Below the pieces are notes generated by a model. That model was not told the DNA's origin. It made no database searches and saw only the letters and a program-made list of their open reading frames with translations. Of a stretch of DNA of 64,000 nucleotides, positions 11,501-24,300 are shown piece after piece; position 1 is the stretch's first letter; every line of letters starts with the position of its first letter. Origin of the DNA: Ophthalmolycus amberensis (Eukaryota; Chordata; Actinopteri; Perciformes; Zoarcidae); contig JAFEUB010000733.1 of NCBI GenBank assembly GCA_024529925.1, positions 62,001 through 126,000 on the forward strand. Reading direction: 5' to 3'. A program made the position numbers and the translations under genes.

Positions 11501-12519
11501 AAAAATAACATGCAACAAAATAACGCCAATGATGCAGACATGGATTTTTCTCATTACAGTAAAGAGTCAAATCCTTTCACTGTATCTATAGTTATATTAT
11601 CCTTATCTGTTGCAGTGCAAGTTATTGATACGCCTCCGCACCAATGTCAGCAAGCCAGCGCTGCTCATTTACTACACTGAACCCATACAGTGATCCTGGG
11701 GCGCCGGTAGCAGCGTTTGCCTTAAATCTAATTCGTTTTTTGTCCAACAGGAGAGCAGCTTCTGATCAATCAGCCCAATGTGTACGACTGCGACGTCCCC
11801 GAGTCCTTGGCGTCCCTGGTGCCCGCACTGGCTGCTGTCTGTGGGAAAAAACACCCGTCTGCTCACATCTTTCCACGTATGAAACCTGTATCCAACCGCA
11901 GCGTGACTCTGACCTCAAAGGACGGCACCAAGTTCATCAGCTTTGCCAAAGGGTCTTCTTTTGACCAAGGTACGACTTTAGAGCAATAAAAAGGTGTTTT
12001 CTTGTTGCAGCCTCACCTTTGAGTTTCTTTGCAGGTATAAATAGGCCAAATTGAAATAATTATTCACCCTCTGCACTTTACTAGAATGCAGACAATTTAC
12101 AGACAGAGATAATAAAAACATGTTCCCATCCATCGCCCCTCTCTGCCTCACCAGACCTGTACCACTCCTGGGTGGCCCCCAGCCTCCGGTCAGACCTCCT
12201 GGTCCAGTTCTGGATTCGCTCCTCGGGCATCCTCCCCTCCGACTGCTCGCTGGGCTGGAAGGTCCTGGACATCACGCTCATCAACCCGGGGCAGACGTTC
12301 ACCTTCAAGGCCAGTCAGGACCACTCCAAGTGGGCCGTCAGCCCCAAGCAGGCCGGGGCCGGGGGAGGCTGGGTGTGCGTGGGAGACATAAACCGGAACA
12401 AGGCGGAGGAGAAGCGAGGCGGTGGCACGGTGTGTCTGCAGGACCCGGTGGTGTGGAAGGCTTATCGCACGGCGGCGCTGGAGTGTGAGGCTTGTGCAGG
12501 AGGGACGATCCAGTGTTGA
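7340..12519 (+). CDS. dnase2: Deoxyribonuclease II (lysosomal acid DNase)
   Basis: Divalent-cation-independent acid endonuclease that degrades DNA in lysosomes, notably from engulfed cells. Exons: 7340-7437, 7642-7810, 8600-8696, 9291-9455, 11751-11969, 12155-12519; phases agree, 370 aa (human 360). Residues 1 to about 18 (MLLFLSVLIFCVPLGG) are a signal peptide; the mature part opens ITCYNDQGDAVDWFYMYKLP, the family signature. Both catalytic HxK motifs are intact: His119 in GGHTKG and His306 in DHSKW (PLD-like fold). NDTT and NRSV are N-glycosylation sequons. The C-terminal GDINRNKAEEKRGGGT block matches human DNASE2. The ATG directly follows the acceptor, so the leader is spliced. dnase2b is the alternative, but full-length similarity favours DNASE2. 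Human DNASE2 lies on 19p13, not with the MHC genes flanking it here. Confidence 0.93.
8482..8532. repeat. (GT)n microsatellite in dnase2 intron 2
   Basis: About 24 GT units, ending roughly 70 bases before the exon 3 acceptor. Confidence 0.9.
9456..11750 (+). other. dnase2 intron 4
   Basis: The largest dnase2 intron (2.3 kb). It holds one dispersed-repeat copy (10853-11040) and otherwise unremarkable sequence with no supported gene. Confidence 0.7.
10853..11040 (-). repeat. Dispersed repeat family A, copy 1 (inverse orientation)
   Basis: Contains TTAGCGTGTTAGCATGCTAA and a TTGGTTACAAACCAAAG end matching the copy at 38225-38490. A minus-strand copy of a family also seen at 20878-21185 and 28655-28880 on the plus strand. 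Confidence 0.65.
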
Positions 12520-13810
12520 CACCCTGCCGGGGCCCCATGGGTAAAGGAGAGGGCCGTCATGGGTTCTTAAGGCTCAGATTATATCCGGCATGTGGGGCTT
12601 TTAAGATAAACGTTTGCACTAATTTGGTACAGTGGGATTTTATTTTAATGTCTGGGGAAATCAATTTGAAATCAAGCATGTTTAGCATTTTAAATGAATG
12701 ATCTTGGTGATAGTCCTGAGATGCTGCAATCATTTTATTTAAGGTTCCCTGTGGAGGTTTTGACCACTTTTAATGCTTTGGTTTTCATGAGTGGCTTTAT
12801 CTGCACTCTGTGCATGAGGAAACGTGCACGTGGGTGATGCAATACACATTCCAGCCAATATATTAAGATAGGTTGCTTTAAAGCCCCATAAAACACTTTT
12901 AGCACTTCTCTGCGACATTAAACACTTCTGACTAAAGGTTGAAAACAATCATTTATAGGTATTATTTATAACAAGCTTAGCTTTAAAAAAAAAACTCAAC
13001 TAATCAGGACCGTGGCTTGTTCCTAAATCTTGATTGGTGCATGGAATTATGTGACATCACATGATTCAAACCAAGCCCCGCCCATTTCAAACCAGCGCAA
13101 AGAGCACAAAGAAAAGAAACACAGAGAGTTAAAATAACTGGAAGTGACCCAACTTTGGCAGAACATAGTGTGTCCACGTGGGACCCCATCACTCACAGTA
13201 AGAGGCTGATTGAGGAAATATGTTTCCGGGGCCTTTAAGGCACAAAAAACATTTTACTTGTTCATTTTGCTTGTTCAGAACGATTATGGGCTGCTATCAA
13301 GGGCTGCTGCACCCTCCTCTTCAAACTTAATGCATACAGAGCAACGCTGGAGGACAATTAGTCAAATCTGACAGAAAGCAGAGGGCTTTCTGGGAAATAT
13401 GGTGTTCGTTTCGGAAAAAAACACAAAAACCTCAAAGGGCCACTTTAAATGAAAGCATTTGTTAAAGTGTCTTTAAAACCGCTGGGTATTCTTTAAACTG
13501 AAACTAATGAGTCAATGTTGCAAACTGCGTCTGTCAGTGCTGACTCACGAGCATGATCGTTGTCTGTTTAAAGGTGCAATGTATACTCAGGTGTGAGGAA
13601 TGCTTTAATACTTGTTTCATGAATGCTTGTGTTATTAACTGGGTTGTATGAGTGTTTGTGAATCTCTAATGTGCTCCTCTGACATACATATCCTTAACTC
13701 GGTTTTCTTTTTTTATGTGTCCTAGATTTTATAGTTGTGTCACATTCTTTGATTAAGCTTGAAGATAAAGATGCTTTGATGAATCTGAATAAAAAGACGA
13801 AAACACAGGT
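12520..13810 (+). other. dnase2 3' UTR
   Basis: From the TGA at 12517-12519 to just past AATAAA at 13788-13793. No coding frame is supported. The region 13230-13450 includes the words GGCCTTTAAGG and GGGCCACTTTAAA, typical of short fish repeats. Confidence 0.5.
13788..13793 (+). terminator. Candidate poly(A) signal of dnase2
   Basis: AATAAA on the plus strand; the facing rgl2 signal lies 213 bases further on. Confidence 0.5.
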
Positions 13811-14005
13811 GTATTTTTTTGTCGCTGATGTATGAATTTGTCTTGCTTCATCCATGAGAAAAATAGAAATGTGTGTATCTGACATGTACAGACGGCTTTA
13901 ATTATATTCACGGGATACTCCGCAGCATGGAAAATATGCCTGTATTGAAGGTGGAAACCGTTACAGCACATCAGTCAAAAGCAATGAAATTCATATAAAA
14001 GTAAA

Positions 14006-14011
14006 TTTATT
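14006..14011 (-). terminator. Candidate poly(A) signal of rgl2
   Basis: TTTATT on the plus strand, that is AATAAA on the minus strand, about 1.6 kb beyond the rgl2 stop codon. Confidence 0.45.
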
Positions 14012-15609
14012 ACCACAAAAATAGGACATCCTGTATGTAGTGCATAAATAGCTTTGATGTGACACTCACAGGAGGTGACTGCGTGTCCGTGTATACTGAA
14101 TACATTATAACGCAAACACGAGGGAAGATGTGCATTCTGCTTGAGAAAGGCACTAAAACAATTCGGTAGCGTAGCACGACGCTAGCACACGTCATCTATT
14201 ATTACCCAGAATCCTCTCCCTGGTCCCTCCATGCTCGTGCCTCAGCCAGCGAGGAGGCCTCACCAGCACTGAGCAGATACAACCAGAGGCAACACGACTT
14301 TTATCAAAGTCCAGATTTAAAAAAAACAGAAAGAGGTTGCGTGTTTCAAACCTACACATGTTCATTCACACCATGAAATTGGAAGTATGTAAACAGGGAA
14401 GATGTATGCTGCTGAGCTGTGGAATCTGCATGATTTAAGTTTAGCTCATTCTCCGTTCAGACCTGGAAAACCTGACACCTAATAATGGTGGTGTGTTGTT
14501 TTGATTTTCCATACCTCACGTTTTAGCTACTGCGGATAAACTGAAGCAAAGCCAGGAGCTTTGAAAGTGCTGCAAGGGGGTTCATTTAAAGCTGCAATAA
14601 TCAACTTCTGGCCACTAGGGGTCAGAAGAACTCCAAACGAGCTGAAGAGGAAGTGTTGAGGAAGTCATCCAACACTATGAAAGACCAAAAAAAACTCGAT
14701 TGAGCTTCAGGGATGATCTTTTGTTTTTTTTAGGTTAGTCAATACAAGCAGCCCCTTGCAGCTGTAAGTATTGAAATGAGTATCTGCATGAGTCAAAGCT
14801 GAAATAATTACCCTCACTGTCTGTGGACACATGCTGGCCTCTTTAAAGTTAAAGTGAAAATCTTGCAGGTACTTGATGCACTTTTTTTCTTTTGTGAATT
14901 AGACAATTGGGACATGTGGACCCAGAGCTCCTCGACAGTGTAAACACAATGTTGACATCATACAGACGTACAAAATATATAAATATATACAAAACATATA
15001 TACGTCTCATTTGACAAGCTACGGTGATGCACTTGCACTGTGTCTTTGGGCCTTCCAGAACCAGGACCTGACTCTGTATATTTACATTTCATTATGCTTC
15101 TTCCCCATAAAAACACACTTTCCTTAATCCTTCAACGGCATCGCAGGTGATCGCAGAAGTTCTGACCAATCAAATGTGTTTTTTTTAACATTTAGAATGT
15201 CACTCACGACACACAACAGCAGGGGATTTCCTGGTGGCTGTAGGCAATTAAAAAAAGACCTTATTCATTAAGTAAGAATGAAAGGAAATAAATCAAGAGC
15301 TACCTGACTGGGACTCGAGAGCCAGCACCAAAAGCACACCGTTAAAGGCTTCCATTGCTCTTCCTCTGGGTGTAACTTAGTAATGCATACTGTTCTTCTG
15401 CAGTAGACGGCTCTGGTGCACGCAGCAGGGCAGCTGGAGGTATGAAATGTTGGAGTTGTCGATTAAGACTTGGTCCTGGCGTTGGTGTTTTGGTAGAACA
15501 AGCTTTGTGGGAGCAACGGCGGAGAAAGGCATGTGTGGAAGGCCACATTCACTGAAGAGAGAAAATCCGTCACTGTGGACAAAGTTGGGTTGAGGAAAAA
15601 AACCGCACG
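14012..15609 (-). other. rgl2 3' UTR
   Basis: Minus-strand sequence between the rgl2 stop (15610-15612) and its candidate poly(A) signal. Around 14580-14770 it holds a short repeat-like unit (TTTAAAGCTGCAATAATCAA, then GGCCACTAGGGG). No other gene is supported. Confidence 0.45.
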
Positions 15610-18337
15610 TCAAAATAGTGTCCTGACCAGTCTCCTCCCCTTGGCCTTGATTCGAGGAAAGGTGGCGCTCGTCTCCGTGTTGATCGGATGTGAGCCCAGA
15701 GGAGTGTTCCCGCCTTTCCTCCTCAACAGGAAGTCAACGCTCGATGACGACATGGCGTAGAAGACGTTTCCTGTAGCAGGGATGACCAGTTCTGCGACGC
15801 GAGTAGAAGAGAGACAAATAAAAACCCTGAAATTAACCACAACTTAAGATCAATGCAAAAACATTTTTAAATCTCAACACGATCTCAGTTTTGTCTCCAT
15901 TTGGATGACAGAAATATGCCACCTAATGATGAAACGGCTACAGAAATACCACGCACATATCCAATAGGTGTTGTGTTTTTCTGCACTGGAAACACGTCTT
16001 TACCTTTTCCTTCAGCCAGAAGTTGGATCAGCTCATATCTGGGCGTCTGTTCGGGGTCCTGACTGTGCTTTTCTAAGGCAGAGCTGATCGCAGTGGGGGT
16101 CTTGTCATTGCTCGTAACCTGAGGGGCGAGAGAAGGATAACAATGACAAGAGGACAGCGTGATTCGTGCTAATGACATCCGCAGCCCGTTGTATCCTGAG
16201 GATCATTACGGGATCCTTGCAGACAAGACGTAAGCGCAGCATGTTGTAGATAATTCGGGACAGGAGCATTTTTCTACAATCCCACTGTGCCGCTGCTGCT
16301 GTTAATTAGACTCAAACGGTTTGATGTTGGTACCAGTATGCTTCGGTACAGGTTTCCATCCTGCAGGTCCATCCGTATCCTGATGATTCGCATGTCGGGC
16401 CCCGACCCTTGGATGTTATTGGGGGGGTTGTTGCCGCAGGAGACTGATCGACGGTGCGATTTCGTGGGAGTGGATGGAGTCAGCGTGGCGGGGGTGGATT
16501 CATTGGTTGAAGAAGACGTGTCGACATCCAGACAGGACACAGACGGAGATCTCATGTGCTGCAATTCCAAAATGAAAGCAACGGTGCTGATGAGAATCAA
16601 GAGAGGATTGTTTCTCCGGCATACAATGTCTGTGAAACAAGCTAAATGAAAATGCAAAGTTTGTTTTAAAAAAAAACCAGTTTTACCTTTGTGAGTTTTG
16701 AGAGCAGACTATTGACAGGGGAGGGGAAGTCAAAGAGGCTGTCACTGTCACCAGTCAGGCTGGTCCGAGAGCTACTCAGGCTGCGGACACAATAGAAACG
16801 TAGAAGCACATTCATATTAGGGTTGGAACTAATGATTGCTTTTATTTTTATATGCTCTTTTTTTTGCTCTTACTTTTTAAATATTCATTTTCAGTCAACA
16901 AATTGCCAGATAATTGTCAAAAGGCAACCCGATAGCATCTTTCTTCCAGCATTTACGTGTCCCCGTCCACATTTCCCTTGTAACACGGGGATCTCTTAAC
17001 TTTTCAAGCCCAATAAGAGGTAAGCTCCAGACTTTAAAAAACAACAAAAAAGAAGCTCCATTAGCGAGGGATGTTACTGTTTTCACAGTCTGAGCAGTTA
17101 GCTCCTGAAACTGAACTTCATGTGTAAAGTCTGCGGACAACACACCACAACCTGGACCAAACTAAATCCTAGTCTATACATTGTGTGAATGTGATATCAT
17201 GGTCATTTTACTGTACTATGTGTGTGTGTGTCGGGGCGTTCAGTATCGCTTACTCTCGGCACTGTGTGATGATGACTGTTGGAGTAAGGCCACGGGGGCT
17301 CGGCTCGCTGGGCGCTTCAATTTCATTGGACAGTCTGTAACTGAAATAGGCACCATTGAATATTTTGAAATCAGTCTTTGTCCCACGTACACAAATGAAT
17401 GCATTGAAGACATTTGTTTAACCGGAACCAAACGTAGAGATATCTACCTTTCCTCCTCCGTCAGCGTCGGTACACTCTGATACCACTGTATGAAGGCTTG
17501 GTCGGCGGTGAAAACACAGTTTTTGCAGGAAGACTGCAGGAGACGGATTTGAGCTAAAACCTCAAATTCCTGTTGACAAAGAGGCATATCATCACAACGT
17601 TTCATCATAACAAAAAAACAAAAAGAGTAAAAAAACGAAATGTTGGCTGATCTACTGTGTTTGCTTCTCATTTTGCACCTCGCGGCTGCCTCCACCGAAT
17701 CATTCTCCTCCCCTCAGATCTAATGTTACCTCTGCTCGCTCTAACACGCTCTTATCTCAAAAAGGATCCCACGTATCTTTGTGTTCCTCGTCTTCTGCTC
17801 TCGAACAGGATCGTTCACAGAACCAGGGCGCTACAATTCCCACTCATCGTGCACACCTCAGTCATAATTGCTTGTTGTGTCATGCGCCGCAGGAACAGAA
17901 GCTCAATCCAGAGCATCGGCGAAATGCAAATCTCTAAACTTTTGACCTTTCATCTCGCACACCGACGCGCGATGCAACACTCACCCTTCTCCTTTTGTCA
18001 AAGTTGATGTAGCCGTTCTGCAAAGGCAGTGACAGGATGTGTCAGTGTGATAATTGTAAAAATACTGAGCAACTTCAAGGGGTTGTGAGCAACTTTCCCC
18101 TTGAGAGAGACGAGGGGGACTTACATCCAGCCTGTCTTTGACCGCCGTGTCCAGCATGGTGAGGTCTGTGAGGAAAATGCCCAGGTAGGGCACGGTGCCC
18201 TGCGCGTTGGACTGTGGAAGAAAAAAAAGTGTTTTATCAGTTCCCCAGTGGTTTCTACTCGCATCGTAAAGAGCCCACACAGAGAGGGATTCCAGAGCAG
18301 CCGCCTGCAGCTGTTTTCAAACGATGGCTTCAGCACA

Positions 18338-18371
<34 letters not shown>

Positions 18372-21300
18372 GCGGAGAGCCCTCTGTTCCGCGTCGCTGC
18401 TGCACGCCGGTCGATAGCCCTTACAACCCTCCATCAAACCACTGAAACACCCCCCGCTTAGCGAAAGTGACATCAGTAGTCAATGTTTGAATGCAGCCGT
18501 TTTGTAGAAAAACTGTGTTTTCTGCTACTTTTAGTTTGAAATACAGTATTAAGCTCTCAGCAAAACCATCAGGATTTTATATTTATCATAACGGAGTGTT
18601 TTTAACTTTAACATTGTTTCATTTCATCCTATATTGAATATCTACAGAAGAACATACAGTATATGCATACAATAAAATAAGAATTAAGCCCTAAAATTAC
18701 ACCTGAATGCATTTTTCACAAGACATTCTACAAAATTGTGTGCCCTAACTTTTACAATATCCCTTTTGCAGGTTCTTACATCATTCCTAAATTTTCCAAG
18801 GTCTCCCATAAAGGCCTGTGGGGGAGTACAGCCCTTCAGGCTAAAACGATTAGTATGCACACATGACATGGGCTGTAAAATGAGTGAAAATTGGTCTTTT
18901 TCATGTGCTTGAAGATCTGAGGTTTTGCCTCAGCAACAAATGTTGAGGTCGTTATCAAGTTACTCCTCTGTGACTGGAACGATCTGAAATGTCTTGGTGG
19001 GGATTTGAAGCTCCAGTGAGAATAATTTACAAATGTTTCACTTCATGTGAACTCTTGAGTGTTTTAAGAGACGTATTCGCACAATTTCAGCCGCTGACAA
19101 GCGAGTGCTAACCTGTGCAACAACAGTCTCTGGTTTTCAGCAGGTTGTAGAGGGAGTTCATGTTCTCTATCCTAAATGTTAAAGCCAGTGATCGTCCACA
19201 AACAAGCCTGCCTCACATATAGCTAGACCTCCATCACTCCCTAATTTCACATCGAATCAAGTCTTTAACTCCACTCTACTTACCCTGTTGAGAAGTTTGT
19301 TGTTGAGCCTGTTGTCAAGGTTGGCGAACTTTGACGTGCCCTCCTGCAACACAAAAGCAAGGATGTTGTGAGGTTTTAAAGGAGACGTATCATGCTGATT
19401 TTCAGGTTCGTATTTCTATTTTGGGTTTCTAGAAAAATAATGTTGAGATGCTGTATTGTTCAAAAAACCTTATTATTTCTCAATATACCTGTATTCATAC
19501 TCTGTTTCAGCGTCTGTCCTTTATGACCCCCTCCCCCCAAAAAGCCCACAATGAATGTAAATTCAGTTTTTCGTCAGATTTTTTAAATCTCTGATCTGGT
19601 TTCCACCATTTACAGCCAGAAAATCTGCCTCTTAAGCTGCTAAATCCTCCACTATGTTCTCCAGCTAGGTGCTGACTTTGTCTGTATGTTGCTGGCCAAG
19701 TAGAGTACATTTATCAGAGCTTTTTCTCTGAAAACCGCTGCCTGCTGTGGCCGAAATGGCGCTGATGACAGTTCGATTATAGGGCCTTATTCATATATTT
19801 CTATTTATGTCATTATTTCTACTTGGATATAGAAGATTTCCCCATAAATACACGACATAAAGAATTTATCTTTTGTTGCATAAAAATACAAATTCAGGTA
19901 TGAAAAAATACAAATGACCATGAATGTACCATTAAACTAGATAAAACCAGGACAACTGATATTAACATGAACACACTTTCATGACATTAATATTGTAAAT
20001 GCAAAGATGACACTGCTCTAGACATATCCTGTTATAATCATGCAACAAAATAAACTTTACCACATTGTAAAATGCTTCAACGACAGTGTTGTGAATAATT
20101 CCTCTCCTCAAACTTTGAGTAAGTCTTTGATTGGATCATTCATCTCACACTCTGTCTGCTAGTCGTAGTCATTTTTAGACATGCTCTGAGATGAAGGGAA
20201 GCAAGTAACTGTGCTGAAAAAAAAAAAAAATCAAAGGGGAACAGAAGGCGATGGTGTTTTTCTGTCATCAAAGCTCAGAGTGAAGCTTTCAAAATGAAAG
20301 CAAATGTTTGATTGAATTCCTTTGGGGGGTATCATGGATAAAATCGCAGCTAATGCAAAAGGTATTGATGCCTGCATTGCACCGTAACAGCCAATCAAAG
20401 CACGGCTATTCTTGTCAACTTCTCTAATTCTGTGACACAGTGCAAACTAAATATATTGCACGTCTTCAGATGGGTGTATCAAACTGAAGTGCAAGTGTTG
20501 ACAGAATAAGGGCAGTTACACTCAACCAGATTCGACTGGTTTCTGGTCTTTTAAAGCAGTCGTAAATCTCGAGCGCTCGATGTTGTTTTCGGCTGAGACG
20601 GCTCGACTTTAGCCCGTGCGGATAGGAATTTAATAAATGTGGTCCAGCAGTGGCGCTTGACAGACACATTAATAAATGCCTCATACTGCTGTTCACATTA
20701 TAGGATGCTCGTCAGCAGGATGTGCGATAGAAGAGGCGAGGAGTCACGTTGGCTTTTCGGAGCTGCCGTTTGAGACTAGACAGATGTCAGTGTGTGCTCG
20801 CAGTTTGCTTGTATGTTGTTTTTAACCGTGCTAGTTACGTTGCTCTAGGGATAGCAGGACAGTGAAGGAACTTTGCCTCTCTATGTCAGTCAGTTGATCG
20901 GTTATATCAGAAATATCTTCACAGAAATTGGATGGATTCAGATGACATTTTGGACAGAGATTCATGGTTCCCAGATGGTGTATCCCATTGATTTCGGTGA
21001 TGCCTAGCATCGTCATCAGGTCAATATTTTAATTTGTCCAGTATGGTTTATGACCAAATACCTGGAAAAACTAATGATGTTCCCGTCAACCTCAGCTGAA
21101 AAATGAGCACACTAAACTAAGACGGCGGTTAGCTTGCCGATGTTAGCATTTAGCTCAGCGCTTATAAGTAAAGCCTCACAGACCTCCCTTTTCTTCTTCT
21201 TTCCCCACATGGATTAGTTCATACAATCATAAGATCAAGTCCCAAACTGTGATGATGTTGAGTTAAGACTGATAGCGGAGCAATTACAGCCCAAATCCGA

Positions 21301-24300
21301 CACCTGCATACAGCAAACAGTCAATAAAACCAGTGTCTTTCTTTCTGTATGCAACACTAATGCTTCAGGACTTTACATATTGTACACACAGGTGTACACT
21401 CAAAGTGTTTGTTGTAATGGGGTGAAAGTATCTTTAAAGATATTTTTAGCAAGGCAATTAAAAACATAAAACATAAAAAGAATCCTCAAACAAGTCCAAG
21501 ACATCAGAAAAGAGCTGTTGAAATCTGAATACAGATCAAAGCTGCACTCCAACACTTTTAATCCTGTGAGTGAGAGTTAAAAGTGACGGCGCACAAGAAA
21601 CAGCTTCTCCAGCCTCCAACACACAAGCGGTTAAATGACAAGATGACGTTCAGGCTCATTCAAAATAACTGGTTCAACGCTGCGTCATAGGAGCCAGCCT
21701 CTGCGTGCCATGAATAAAGGACCACATTTCTCACTGAACCTGCTCCATTCACACTGTATAATGCAGATTATGTCAGCCTGATTTCCTGTTTTTAACTTTT
21801 GAAGATGTACAGTGTATTACATTTCCATCGCAGCTCTGTATGTTGTCTTGACATAAACTTACCTCCTTAAGGAGTTCTCTGCTTTGTGAGTAGTTGTCCT
21901 TGTCTGAGAATATTTCTGACAGATCCTCGTATCTCCTCACTGCCTCCCTGTCAAGTGACCAAAGCAGTGTATTCAATTAAATCAGCATTCATGTTTCAAT
22001 ATTACTAAGATAAGGAAATCCAATGAAGACATTTTGTACGAGCTGCGAGGTCAAAATCCTGTACTGCATGCATGCATTGCATACTAGAGTCTGAGAGACA
22101 ATGACTGATAGAAAAGCAGAGAATGTTTAATGACATTAACAGAATGATGCTGATTCAGAGACGATGCTGTGACTGATAAGGGTTTGGGCTTATGTTGAGG
22201 GAACAACACTGCTGAAGTGGCATTTTTAGCCTATGTAATGAAATTGTACATTCTACTTCTTCTTTATGAGGTTTAATTCAGAGTTATTTAAAAGGTTACC
22301 TTGGTGAATAATAGATGAGGAAATTTACGGTAGCCATTTTTGAACATGTGATCAAAGCTCTAAGCATCTGAAAATGAGGGTCGAAAGGTCAGCTTTAAGT
22401 ATTTACTTTTGAATCTTTACAAAATTCACTGATTTGGAAAATCTTCATTTAAGAAATGAATCTGCTGTGCTCTGTATCCAGTGTCCTGTGTGGACATTGT
22501 GACTTGTCACAGCAGGAAAAGCACAGGTGAAACGAATACCATTAACTGGAAGGGTGCAGTCAGTAGAGTGCAGATCTCCACCAGGTGTGTCTGCAACGAC
22601 CACAGCTGTAATGTTTGATTGAATGAATTCCATAGTCATGTGAGGTGCCACTGTTGCCATTCCTCGGTCACCAGCACAGGTCAATTAAAGTCCTCAATAA
22701 CTTACAGTAATACTATAATACTTCTTCCTGCTTTTTTGTACAAACACAACTATCTTACACCTCAATTATGATACTAATATGCACAATTGGTGTACAACTT
22801 TTGTTGTTTATTATCATGTTGTCCTGACTTTTTTATTTTGAGGTATTTTTTTTTCTAGCAAACTATGAATCACATTGCTCAGTGAAAACCGTTCTCTGTG
22901 TGTGTCGCAATCAATTTTGTCTTTAAAACTGCGAGTTGTTGGTCTGCAGACCTGTCAGTGTCCTGCCACGTCTTCCTCAGCCGGTGGATGGGATTACTCT
23001 GCAGGGCAGACACGATGGCATACAGCGAGGAGAAGTTTTTCCTGGCACGGCACTCCTGTTGAAAGCACACACGGATGACTACAGTCATTTGCATGCACAC
23101 ACACACACAGACACACACACACACACGCACACACACTCACACTGTAACCGAGAACACCTGTGGGTGTGGGTCTGGCTGGTATTGAGTTACAGTGTCGGCT
23201 TGAGGTTGCTGAATAATGCATGCTGCTAAAGAGGTTTGTCCCAAAAGAAACCTGGGGTGGCTTAGGACGGCACTTTGGCAGCAAACCAGCGATACCTCGC
23301 TTTGCCAAAGAGGATGTTGGAGTGTGTGTGTGAGTGTGTGTGAGTGTGTGTGAACATGATGACAAATGCAGCGTTCAGGAATACTGGAGAGAAGCTGCGT
23401 TTTATTCACAGATAAAGAGGCTCTGAAAGGAATAAAACCGCTCATATGACCATAACAACCAAGGACAGGATATGTTTATGTGTGTGTGTGTGTGTGTGTG
23501 TGTGAGAGCAGGTGCTGTGAGCTCTTCAATATTTCAAAGGAGACAGATTGTTGTGCACAGTAACCAGAACGCTGTTACAGTTAATCCACAGTTCTCTTGT
23601 ATAAGACCGACATTTTTAAGCAGTTTAAAAGCTTTACTGTTTGCCTTGAGGTCATGCATCACATTTCACGACTCAGCACATTTCTTGTCCTGTTCATGCA
23701 GAGTACATTTCCTATTCTATTTCCCAAAGGTGTGATGGAACTCTGGTTCTACTTCTAGTATAAAAATATGCAGATTTTTTAAATAATCTCGCTTATTTAC
23801 TGCCAGAAGTGATCGACCACCAAATGCACTCAAAGAGTGAGAGAGCACTATTTACAGATTTGCTGCTGCTGTCCAGAAATAAACCACGATTCAAGACGTC
23901 ACTGCTGTGTTTTGCTCTCAGCTATTGATTAAAGTGAAATTACCAGAACAGTCACAGCAGAAAGCAAGCTGACCGTGAATTTGTGATGTGCAAAATCAGA
24001 GCTGAGATTAGGATTATGTTTCGGGGATTAAAGGGGGTTTATTGTAAGAAAATGCACAGTTGGGGATTTTTGAAGACTTGAAACCCCAACTGACATACTG
24101 TCAACATTTTCATTTCAGGATGAGCTACATTTTTATTCCCCATTTCTAGCCTTTAAAAATGGCATCAAATCCTGCATTTTGTTTTCGAGCTGTGTCCTTT
24201 GATTTATGCATACTGACCTCTGCCACGCTGATCCATTTCTCCAGCAGTCGGGCTCTCTGCTGGCTGCGCAGATTGGTGGGGCAAAGGCAGGACGCCAACA

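Noticed and set aside
12120..12538. Several frames overlapping the last dnase2 exon
   Set aside because: GC-rich exon read in wrong frames; only the frame with FWIRSSGILPS and DHSKW has DNase II similarity.
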